Origin: a virus
DNA: 23,835 bases
Virus record (IMG/VR): IMGVR_UViG_3300046002_004963
Location: 1-23,835 of that record
Strand: one strand, 5' to 3'
The position numbers were made by a program, and so were the translations under genes. The notes beneath the pieces were generated by a model. The model saw only the letters and a list, made by a program, of their open reading frames with translations, was not told the DNA's origin and did not search any database. This document shows positions 4,784 through 11,900 of the stretch, one piece after another. Numbering within the stretch: position 1 is the first letter of the stretch; every line of letters begins with the position of its first letter.

Positions 4784-5223
4784 TGAAGGCGCCCCATCGT
4801 CTACCCCGCTACCGTCATGGGAGATGGGTTCCCGTCATGGCCGCTCCCAACGCCGACTTCGAGTTCACGGAGGGTCATATCCGCATCCTGCTTTGGATGT
4901 GCGATTCACATCAAGAATGGGTTGATAACGCCTGCGCCAAGATCATGCAGAACGGTGAAATGCCGTCTGATAATTTGATGCGCTGCAGGGAAGGTATTGC
5001 AGACCTCAAATGCTGGGGATTGCGTCTACTTGAAATTGTCGAGGCAACTCCCGATGATGAAGAGTACGACGATGAAGACGAGGACGACGATGAGTATTCA
5101 TCGGAACTGGCGCGTTTCGCAGGTAATCTCGAAGCGGAATGGAGCTTATATCGACGTGCTGGAAGACGGTCCGTACATCCTTTACAGAAGCTGCGCCGGT
5201 GGCTTGTGTCGTTACTCGGATGA
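4783..5223 (+). CDS. Hypothetical protein with an acidic run, 146 residues
   Basis: The ATG shares a base with the preceding TAA. The N-terminal two thirds look like a folded domain (FEFTEGHIRILLWMCDSHQEW, then REGIADLKCWGLRLLEIVE). This is followed by a dense acidic run of roughly 18 residues (DDEEYDDEDEDDDEYSSE, about 90-107) and then a basic C-terminus. The last 45 codons overlap another open frame in a different phase starting at 5090, so either part may be the weaker call. The acidic run could mimic DNA or bind basic proteins, but this is speculation. The family is not recognised. Confidence 0.55.
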   Translation: MKAPHRLPRYRHGRWVPVMAAPNADFEFTEGHIRILLWMCDSHQEWVDNACAKIMQNGEMPSDNLMRCREGIADLKCWGLRLLEIVEATPDDEEYDDEDEDDDEYSSELARFAGNLEAEWSLYRRAGRRSVHPLQKLRRWLVSLLG

Positions 5224-5290
5224 CCTGTGGCAAGCTGAGATTTACATCGAACACCTGCTTGCTCAGATGGTGCCTAACCCGACTGAATGA
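5090..5290 (+). CDS. Overlapping small hypothetical protein, 66 residues
   Basis: This frame starts at ATG 5090 inside the acidic run of the previous gene, with GAGGA six bases upstream as a ribosome site, and continues past the end of that gene. The product contains NGAYIDVLEDGPYILYRS, then DDLWQAEIYIEHLLAQM, and looks more like normal protein than the competing frame does beyond 5110. Overlap is 134 bases in the +1 phase. It may be an independent gene or the true C-terminus of the preceding one reached by a frameshift. The family is not recognised. Confidence 0.5.
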   Translation: MSIHRNWRVSQVISKRNGAYIDVLEDGPYILYRSCAGGLCRYSDDLWQAEIYIEHLLAQMVPNPTE

Positions 5291-5522
5291 TTGACTTCTG
5301 AAGGATGTCATCTTCAAGATCAGGGCGCCCCAAGTTACGAGCAGCTTCACCAGCCAGCCATTTGGTGATGGTTCGCTGCTGATGCAGCATGGTATTGAGC
5401 AGGAGCGCGGCGTTGTATATCCCTTTGATGTCGCCCTGCTTCAGCCATTCCTCCAGCATCTTGGCTGTGGCTATCTCGGAAAACTGGCTTTCCTGAGTGC
5501 GTTCAATCGGATGCCAGTCCAT
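5274..5522 (-). CDS. Hypothetical helical protein, 82 residues
   Basis: From ATG 5522 the protein begins MDWHPIERTQESQFSEIATA and continues through mostly helical, charged sequence (LLNTMLHQQRTITKWLAGEAARNL) to an acidic end. The upstream extension of the frame to 5564 is ignored because it overlaps the preceding gene more. The W-H-P-x-E-R-T start resembles short proteins I recall from cyanophages, but no function is known to me. It is convergent with the plus-strand operon (17-base overlap at the 3' ends) and follows the 69-residue gene with a 20-base overlap, so the two form a mini-operon. Confidence 0.55.
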   Translation of the reverse strand: MDWHPIERTQESQFSEIATAKMLEEWLKQGDIKGIYNAALLLNTMLHQQRTITKWLAGEAARNLGRPDLEDDILQKSIIQSG

Positions 5523-5712
5523 AAGCGGTCTGAGCAGCGGATACTGCCATACTCTCAGTATCAAAGCAGGTGGGAAGGTAGAACACCGTACTTTGCTTTA
5601 GAAACCACGCAGACCAATAGCCGCTGACGCCAAAACGTACCCAGACGGCACCGTGGCCGTCACGTGAAAAAGACGGAGGAGTCACTGGTTTTCTTCTTCC
5701 TTTTGGCCGCAA
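5503..5712 (-). CDS. Hypothetical protein, 69 residues, TTG start
   Basis: The frame opens after an upstream TAG, and the only near start is TTG 5712 with AGGA five bases before it. A basic N-terminus (RPKGRRKPVTPP) leads to GAVWVRFGVSGYWSAWFLK and then FDTESMAVSAAQTAYGLA. Three strands with aromatic residues followed by an FDTE-x-x-A-x-x-AA helix are faintly reminiscent of AP2-type DNA-binding domains, which often accompany HNH nucleases in phages. The neighbour across 34 bases is an HNH gene. This likeness is tentative, and the gene itself is only moderately supported. Confidence 0.45.
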   Translation of the reverse strand: MRPKGRRKPVTPPSFSRDGHGAVWVRFGVSGYWSAWFLKQSTVFYLPTCFDTESMAVSAAQTAYGLASD

Positions 5713-5746
5713 TCGTTCCTACGATTTATGCAAACGGAGGCGCGTC

Positions 5747-6061
5747 ATGCACTCTTGGATCGACGAGACTAGTCTGATTCCAAAGAGAGAAACAAGGGCG
5801 CGATTCAGGTTAAAAATATTTGATGCTTTCTGTGGTAAATGTGCCTATTGCAATGAACCTGCTCAGTCGTTAGATCACATCATTCCACGGCATCGTGGTG
5901 GACAGACTGTAATAGAAAACCTAGTGCCAGCATGCCTGCGCTGCAATGGATCCAAAGGATCAACAGAATGGACGCTTTGGTATAGACGGCAAAGTTTTTA
6001 CACACAAGACCAGGAAATTGCGATCTGGTATTGGATGTACCAGTTCAGGGATTTACCTTAG
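5747..6061 (+). CDS. HNH endonuclease
   Basis: This 104-residue protein contains a complete HNH core: C-x-x-C (CAYC) paired with a second C-x-x-C (CLRC) for structural zinc, LDHIIPRHRGG supplying the catalytic histidines, and ENLVPACLRCNGSKG supplying the asparagine. It is the only plus-strand gene between minus-strand genes on both sides, preceded by a strong CGGAGG ribosome site (5735-5740). Its stop lies inside the convergent end of the dCTP deaminase gene. Orientation and size fit a free-standing homing-type endonuclease, although a packaging-associated HNH cannot be excluded; those normally lie beside terminase, which is not here. It is richer in A and T than the fibre genes. Confidence 0.88.
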   Translation: MHSWIDETSLIPKRETRARFRLKIFDAFCGKCAYCNEPAQSLDHIIPRHRGGQTVIENLVPACLRCNGSKGSTEWTLWYRRQSFYTQDQEIAIWYWMYQFRDLP

Positions 6062-6569
6062 AAGCTGATACTTTTGTGTCGTTGTTATAGTGCCCAACTT
6101 CGGCATAACTTTTGAGTGGTTTTTGACTCATTTCAAAGAAGATTATCTGTCCAATTTTGAGTCCAGGGTACAGCGGCAGCGAATGCATTTTGCGTGCGTT
6201 CTGCAGCTCCAGCGTCAGCTTTGAACCGTGCCAACCTGGGTCGATCCAGCCTGCAAGCATGTGGGAATAACCTTCCCTTGCCCTGCTGCTTTTCAGCGCA
6301 AACTGCCCGCTGATGTGCTCGGGTACATCAAAAGTCTCACGGGTTTCAGCCAGCACAAATTCCCCAGGGCGCAACCAGTAGGGATCTTGTGCGGTGTAGC
6401 CATCAAGGCTGAGCAACTGCATGGTCATGTCCACCGGCGACTCGATCATCAGGTTGTCGCCCAGCAGCACGTCAATTGATGCGGGGTTCAGCAGCTCCAA
6501 GTCAAACGGCACGATCATTCCACCGCCCTCGCACAAAGAGCGGATCTGCCAGTCACAAAGAACAGACAC
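6045..6569 (-). CDS. dcd: dCTP deaminase
   Basis: It converts dCTP to dUTP, feeding thymidylate synthesis during phage replication. The 174-residue protein carries the family landmarks: LNPASIDVLLGD (28-38), LKSSRAREGY (92-101), the signature AGWIDPGWHGSKLTLEL with catalytic Glu121, and the nucleotide-binding YPGLKIGQIIF (134-144). The GTG start at 6569 follows directly on the TGA of the endolysin gene. Whether it is monofunctional or also hydrolyses dUTP is not settled by these motifs. It is placed after the lysis genes at the far end of the late operon, unusual for a nucleotide enzyme, and it is convergent with the HNH gene. Confidence 0.9.
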   Translation of the reverse strand: MSVLCDWQIRSLCEGGGMIVPFDLELLNPASIDVLLGDNLMIESPVDMTMQLLSLDGYTAQDPYWLRPGEFVLAETRETFDVPEHISGQFALKSSRAREGYSHMLAGWIDPGWHGSKLTLELQNARKMHSLPLYPGLKIGQIIFFEMSQKPLKSYAEVGHYNNDTKVSASKVNP

Positions 6570-7586
6570 TCAGTAATCCCAACGTACGCGTGGACGACCT
6601 AGCCGCATGCCGAGGTGGACGAACCCCTTGGTTGCGCCATATCCCAGCGAATACGGCCAAGTCCGATCACAGTACTCTTGCACCTCATAGATGTCCACGT
6701 CCTTGACGTAAAAGTCAACGGCGCCAACGCCGGTCATGTTGTAAAGATGCTCGCTGTTGCTGGCACCACCAACTTGTTTGTTCACCGCCGGTGGGCGATA
6801 GCCGGAAGTGATGATGATCGGCTTGCCACCAAAGTGATTGCGCACGTTTTCTAGGTATTTGCACAGCTCAACAGCGGTGTCACACTGTGCCTGCACCTGA
6901 AAGCGACGCTTCTCATCAAACAAAGCCAACTCCCCATAGGTGATATTGGGCGTCACCTTGAAGTTGAATGGCTTGTCAGGGGTGAACTTGTCGCCTACTG
7001 GTTTGCCCTGCACGTGCTGATTCATCAGCTTGATCAGCTTGTCGGCGTAGGTGGGATCAGTGGCATAGCCATCATTCACCAGCCAACGCGCAGCATCCTC
7101 ACGATCAGATGCGTTATTGCAACCCTTGTAGATGTGATAGTCCTTGTACCACCGCTCAACCAAGTAATACACGCACGTCTCAAGATCAGGGAAATCCAGG
7201 AACGTATCTTGAATTGTGATCCACTTGCCGTTGATGTATTCCTTGGTGTTCCGTGTAGTGCCGTTACCCTTCAACCCAAAGTAATTGTGCTCACCTGATA
7301 CGTGCTTGCCGTAGCCAGATTCCAGTGCCCACTGCGCGGCAACAAGCTCAGGGAATTTTGCACCAGCCTTTTTGGCAGCAGCACAAACACCATCCCAGTT
7401 GTTGTCAAACCTGTCCTGCTTGCCAGCCTGACTCCAAGTCTTGAACCAGATCTGATCCCTATTCAAGATGCCAGGCTTTGCCTTGAGAATGGCAGATTCC
7501 AACTCAAATATGGCCGCCGTTTGATGCGGCAGTTCCTTGTAATACTTGAACAGATCAACTAGCCGAAGGCGGTTCTGGGTCGTCAT
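6570..7586 (-). CDS. Two-domain endolysin: glucosaminidase plus M15 peptidase
   Basis: This 338-residue lysin degrades peptidoglycan in two ways. Residues about 75-190 match a bacterial glucosaminidase/FlgJ-like domain (ELVAAQWALESGYGKHVSG with catalytic Glu89, then NYFGLKG). Residues about 230-338 match an M15 zinc peptidase (ITSGYRPPAVNKQVGG, SEH with His280, GAVDF with Asp291, and GFVHLGMR with His324). No signal peptide is seen, so export would depend on a holin. ATG 7586, with GGA just upstream, is preferred over the GTG at 7619 that would overlap the previous gene further. It overlaps the preceding gene by 32 bases. Confidence 0.88.
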   Translation of the reverse strand: MTTQNRLRLVDLFKYYKELPHQTAAIFELESAILKAKPGILNRDQIWFKTWSQAGKQDRFDNNWDGVCAAAKKAGAKFPELVAAQWALESGYGKHVSGEHNYFGLKGNGTTRNTKEYINGKWITIQDTFLDFPDLETCVYYLVERWYKDYHIYKGCNNASDREDAARWLVNDGYATDPTYADKLIKLMNQHVQGKPVGDKFTPDKPFNFKVTPNITYGELALFDEKRRFQVQAQCDTAVELCKYLENVRNHFGGKPIIITSGYRPPAVNKQVGGASNSEHLYNMTGVGAVDFYVKDVDIYEVQEYCDRTWPYSLGYGATKGFVHLGMRLGRPRVRWDY

Positions 7587-7851
7587 CGTTCCAAGGAGAT
7601 GAGATAGACATCGGACCACCCAGAAGGCGGCTTTCTCCAGTCTGCTCAGGCGTAGGCTCTTCGTGTTTAATCACAGGCTGACGTTTGTTTCGCTCCATTT
7701 CAAGATCAATTACCTGATTGACCTTTTCAATTTCACGATCCAGTCGTGGCGTCAGAGTTGCGTGAAACTTGGCTTGTTGTGCAGCACGCAGTAAGTGATG
7801 CCGCCAGTCACGCTTGTCGTAACGCCACAACCAAACAACGTCAGCGTTCAA
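7555..7851 (-). CDS. Hypothetical protein of the lysis region, 98 residues
   Basis: The preferred start is TTG 7851, which overlaps the TGA of the small membrane protein gene (TTGA). The longer frame to 7899 would run over that gene. The protein begins NADVVWLWRYDKRDWRHHLLRAAQQA, continues with a charged helix (LDREIEKVNQVIDLEMERNKRQ) capable of coiled coil, and ends in an acidic proline-rich tail (NDDDPEPPSAS). It has no membrane segment or lipobox, so it is not an obvious spanin. Lying between two small membrane proteins and the endolysin, it is probably a lysis-cassette or structural accessory. Confidence 0.6.
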   Translation of the reverse strand: MNADVVWLWRYDKRDWRHHLLRAAQQAKFHATLTPRLDREIEKVNQVIDLEMERNKRQPVIKHEEPTPEQTGESRLLGGPMSISSPWNDDDPEPPSAS

Positions 7852-7985
7852 CGCTTTGGGAACAGAATCTTCAGCGCCTTCACCACAAGCTGCACCCAAG
7901 AGTTTTCCTTGATTGGCAGCAGTGCAATGATTTCAGAGCCGGCAGCGATGATGATCGCAATGGCAGCAGCGGTCGTGGGATCCAT
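7848..7985 (-). CDS. Small membrane protein, 45 residues, holin candidate
   Basis: This short frame begins MDPTTAAAIAIIIAAGSEII and has one hydrophobic stretch (about residues 5-24), a loop with KENSW, and an amphipathic cationic helix ending in LFPKR. I recall near-identical small proteins from cyanophages, annotated hypothetical. One transmembrane segment plus a basic tail next to an endolysin is compatible with a pinholin or antiholin, but this is inference. ATG 7985 is the only sensible start. Confidence 0.65.
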   Translation of the reverse strand: MDPTTAAAIAIIIAAGSEIIALLPIKENSWVQLVVKALKILFPKR

Positions 7986-8009
7986 GACGAAATAGCGTCT
8001 ACTACCAGC

Positions 8010-8240
8010 CTATCGCCTGATTTCCAACTTGATCAATCGCTGCTCGTGATCAAGGATACGATCATCCATCTTTCCAATCTTTTCTTCAAATTTGACTTGA
8101 TTTTGAAGTACGTCATCAAGTTTCGTCGGCACGGTATAGACCAGGTAGAAGATGCCTGATGCCAAGGCAACCGTAGCTGCAACACCAATGCCTGCAATGG
8201 TTTCTTGCTTGACTCCCCGCCAGAATCCACCTTCAGACAT
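8010..8240 (-). CDS. Membrane-anchored coiled-coil protein, holin-like
   Basis: This 76-residue protein has a short cytoplasmic N-terminus (MSEGGFWRGVKQET), a single transmembrane segment (IAGIGVAATVALASGIFYLVYTV, about 15-37) and then a charged heptad-rich helix (LDDVLQNQVKFEEKIGKMDDRI and onward). The order membrane segment then coiled coil resembles small phage lysis accessory proteins; XhlA-type proteins use the opposite order. It is a holin, antiholin or inner-membrane spanin candidate; no partner outer spanin was recognised. It is transcribed with the other lysis genes, 24 bases upstream of the 45-residue membrane protein. Confidence 0.65.
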   Translation of the reverse strand: MSEGGFWRGVKQETIAGIGVAATVALASGIFYLVYTVPTKLDDVLQNQVKFEEKIGKMDDRILDHEQRLIKLEIRR

Positions 8241-8266
8241 CGCACGTCTGCAGCTACGTTTAGATC

Positions 8267-8401
8267 TTACCGCCCCTGACCACGAGTCAATTTACGACCG
8301 TGATTAGCAAGCGAATGTTTTCCATTTCCCTGCCGTGTTTTCTTTGGCGGGCGTGGAATGCGTTGAATTGATTTGACGCCAGTCTTTGATTTAACCGCCA
8401 T
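8267..8401 (-). CDS. Small very basic protein, 44 residues
   Basis: ATG 8401 overlaps the TGA of the preceding gene (TGATG) with GGAG just upstream. The protein starts MAVKSKTGVKSIQRIPRPPK and is dominated by Lys, Arg, Gly, Pro and Ser with hardly any hydrophobic core, so it is probably unstructured or nucleic-acid/protein-coating. I recall closely similar tiny proteins in cyanophage genomes, always unannotated. The 26 bases between it and the next gene hold nothing visible. Confidence 0.6.
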   Translation of the reverse strand: MAVKSKTGVKSIQRIPRPPKKTRQGNGKHSLANHGRKLTRGQGR

Positions 8402-8925
8402 CACTCCTCTTCGCTATCGCCAGCAGGCTCCACATCATCAGCAGATACAGGCTCAGCAGGAACAGGAGCGTAAGGGTCAACTGGCCACACGGGATAGTCG
8501 GCACCAGTAATGTACGCCGCTAATTCCTCAGTGTCGGCGGTGTCACGAATTGCAGTCACCTTGACGCCAGTGGCAAGGCGAATGTCCTCACGCCAAGTTT
8601 TCAGCACTGGATCCGCCACCTTGCCGTTGTCAGCCTCGCGGATGATGATCCAGTCAGTAGGAGCCAGCAGGGTGTTGGCGGTAGTGCGCGTCTGCTGCGT
8701 CCACTGCTCCATTAGTTGGGTGTGGTCTTTCCAAATAAGGTCGCCCTTGTCGTCATAACCCCACGCCCACCTCTCATCCCACGATTTGGGATCGGGCACC
8801 TCTGTGATGCCGATTGCCAGGCGCTCTTTCTGGCTGCTCAGACGGAGCCAGTTTGCGGGGTACTGGATGCCAGCGTGCTTGAAGGGCACGTCAGGGGCAA
8901 GTGGCTGGCCGTCGAGGATGAACAT
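8401..8925 (-). CDS. Tail-fibre-associated protein, phage tail assembly chaperone type
   Basis: This 174-residue protein begins MFILDGQPLAPDVPFKHAGI and contains the stretch QQTRTTANTLLAPTDWIIIR followed by WREDIRLATG. R...LL-x-x-TDW followed by a WR-x-x-x-R helix is the pattern of the small tail assembly chaperone family found after fibre genes. The C-terminus is acidic and proline-rich (YAPVPAEPVSADDVEPAGDSEEE, about 152-174). Its place immediately after the large fibre gene supports a role in fibre folding or attachment. Similar proteins are, as far as I recall, common in cyanophages. Confidence 0.65.
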   Translation of the reverse strand: MFILDGQPLAPDVPFKHAGIQYPANWLRLSSQKERLAIGITEVPDPKSWDERWAWGYDDKGDLIWKDHTQLMEQWTQQTRTTANTLLAPTDWIIIREADNGKVADPVLKTWREDIRLATGVKVTAIRDTADTEELAAYITGADYPVWPVDPYAPVPAEPVSADDVEPAGDSEEE

Positions 8926-8978
8926 GGGTCTGATGCGCTGGATTGAGTCTAAATGGACTGCCTAGGCTTGTTCACTAC

Positions 8979-11900
8979 TCACCTGGCGCGGGCGTAATTA
9001 AAGGGCGATTCCGCGAAACTTGCGTACACATACGTGGTTCCGCTTCCGTTCACTTCTGCGCCGGACGCCCGCAGTTTGAACCCGTTGGAGAGAATGTCCA
9101 CGTAGCGAAGTGAGCTAGAAAACTCAGCCCCTGATGTGTCTGCCCGCAAGAATGCGTCGACTACGTTGTAAGTGGATCGCGCTGTGTCGATAATAATCCA
9201 GCTTTCATTTGCAACGGAAGTTGCCTTGATCATGATCCAGCGGCTTCTGTGTCCGGTGTAGATAAAGCTGCCATCTGACGAACCATTCCCTACATATGAG
9301 CCCATCGCAGAGTACCCGACTACTGGGGCGAAACAGTAGGCGACCATTGTGGCTCCACTTATGTTGTTGTCGTATCCGGTAAGAGTGCCAAACACTGTTG
9401 AACTAGGGGTAGTAGAGCCCCAGAAATTGCTTACATTTGTTTGGGCATTTGTGTTGTTTAACTGGAGAGTGTAATCTTTGCCGGTTGAAACGTGGTAGGT
9501 CTGCCACGCACTTGTTGTGCTTCTTGCTTTGACAAAAATTAGACCCGGTGCCACACCTAAACCATGTCCTACGGTGCCATTTGAGCTCGTGCCCGTATAG
9601 GTAACAATCGAGAAGCCCGCCGTGGCGTTAGCTCGCACACTAGAAGTGATGGAGCCTGCTGTGTTCGTAACCGTTGAGGTTCCGGCGTCCCAAGCCCAGC
9701 CGACATAGGTGCTTGAGTTGAGGTTGGTGTAAGTGCCATTTACCGTGCCAGACGCGACCGAGAAGCCGTCGGAATTGAAGGCGCTTAAATAGCCATACTC
9801 TTGGGTGGCAATACTTGACGTGTTGCCTTCCTCAAATGTTCCGCTAGACACCAGTTCTTTGTTGGCGCCCGCTCCACGGATCGCGTCAAACAAAACATGA
9901 TGCGCTGCAGAGTCCCTGCGCTTGATCCATACCAGATCAGGACTGAAGCCCAATCCAGTGATGTTTTGCGTACTGCCGTTGCCGGTGTACGTTTTCACGT
10001 CCATCACCGTGGAAGGCTTTGTGACTGATGGGGCGGGCAGGTTTGCTGTGCAGAGTGCTTTGAAGCCGCTGGGGGCGGTGTAGGCGAAGGCGCGTTGGCC
10101 GAAGTTGCAAGCGTAGGCAGGCACAGGGTTTCCATTTCTACCTGCAACTGGACCGTAGTTTCCTGTGACGCTAGTAAAAGCCTGCCCTTGCGATACGCCG
10201 TTTTTGTAAAAGGTCAATGTACCGTTGTCGGCATCCCATGCAATGCCAATAACATCTCCGACCGTGTACGAGGCTCCGTAACTTGTAGCGCTGTTGTTGA
10301 GTCTTTTTAACCCATCGTCTCTGTATCCCCAGGACTCGGACCCACTGTTCCCCATTTCACCAGTGTTGCCAATGCTGCCAATACCAACCAGCCCATAACT
10401 TGGAACAGAAGGCTGGGCTGTCATAGTGGCTTCCCAATACCATTTGCCCGATGATGCGGAAAACGTCGAATTAGCGCGTCCGTTGCTGCCTATGGTTACA
10501 TCTAGATTGCCGTTTGCATAAGTGGAGTTAACCGGGGACAGCGGGTTCCAAGTGCAATAGTTGCCACGAACCTCGCCCCCCACGCCCGTGTCCGTCTGCG
10601 CCCCGTTAGTGGGAACGTCAACTACGGAATCGTTGCCGGGATCGCTCAGAACAGAGCTGGATGCAGTGAAGCTATAAATCTTGTAGCCGCCGGATGTTGT
10701 TTTTGTATAGGTCAGGCTGGAGCCAATAAACGACAAATCGGGATTGGTATCGGCATAGCGGATTACAACAACGCCAGAACCACCATTGCCGCCATCTCCA
10801 CCGAACTGACTGCCGCCACCGCCGCCGCCACCAGTATTTGCGGTGCCGTTACTGCCTGCGCCTCCTGAGGTGAACGCGCCATTCCCGCCGCCACCTTGGC
10901 CGCCTGTGCCCGCGCCACCAGACAGCCGTGTGTCTCCTGCGCCGCCACCGCCACCGCCGTAATAGGTGGATGTGCCAGTAATGGACGAAGTTGCGCCGAT
11001 GCCGCCGTTACCACCGCCACCCGTGCTGGTCGTGCCGTTAGAACCTGCTCCTCCAGCACCACCACCGCCGCCAGGACCACCGGGATAGCCAAAGCCGTTG
11101 CCACCCGCATAGCCTTGGCCGGATGTTCCAGCGGCGCCGGTACGAGCTGAAGAATTAGATCCACCAGTCGATCCACCACCACCACTGCCGCCAGTAGTAG
11201 GAACGCCGTTATCTCCACCACCGCCGCCACCGCCATACGCAACGATTGATCCGAAGCGAGAGTCGCCGCCGTTAGAGCCTGCGGTATTACCTGTGTTGCC
11301 ACTGCCCCCAGCACCAACGATGACTTGGTAAAGGGAGGAACTGGTGATTGAAGTGGACGAGGCAAGAACGCCACCGCCACCGCCACCACCTGACAGGTCG
11401 CCACCTGCGCCACCGCCACCACCTACAACGAGGTAATCGACGCTGCTGACGCCACTGGGGAATTGGATGGCGTTTGGAGTTGAGCTGACGGACAAATTCG
11501 ACGGGGTGAAGTTATTCCCGTTGCCCGAAGTGTCCTTCCCTAATGTGGTCGCGGTAGCTGCACTGTTGTCCGCAAACTCAAGGTGGAAGCCGTTGGTGCC
11601 GTAGCTGCCGGTGTATGCCTTGGGGTTCCACACGCCGGTGGTGGCGTCGAACTCGCCGAAGCTGGTGGGGTCTAGGGCTTGGCCGTCGATGAAGTAGATG
11701 TCGGCGAGGTAGCCGGAGAGATACCTGGGATCAGCATCTCTTTGGCGACCAATAAAATGAACTGACGCTTGGTTGAAATTCGTATCTGCATTTTGCGATG
11801 GATTATTCCTGCTGCTGAATTGCGTAACCTCGCTTCCGTTAATGTAGACTCTTACTCTGTTATTTGCCGTTGCACTTGTTGTATCAATCGCAAACACTAC

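Noticed and set aside
5280-5330. Possible terminator between the convergent early operon and the 82-residue gene
   Set aside because: Only a short imperfect GAAGgATG/CATcCTTC-type pairing, with no following T run in either direction.
7852-7899. N-terminal extension of the 98-residue lysis-region protein up to 7899
   Set aside because: It would run over the well-supported 45-residue membrane protein in another frame; the TTG at 7851 overlapping the TGA fits better.
8943-8967. TTGAGTCTAAATG on the plus strand, resembling the palindrome-plus-ATG pattern
   Set aside because: It has one mismatch to the palindrome, the ATG opens only 13 codons, and it lies in a minus-strand intergenic gap of 53 bases; kept only as a possible weak site.
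10763-11422. 219-residue frame on the minus strand inside the fibre gene
   Set aside because: It is the glycine-rich repeat DNA read in another phase, giving a low-complexity Ala/Val-rich product; the fibre frame is clearly the coding one.
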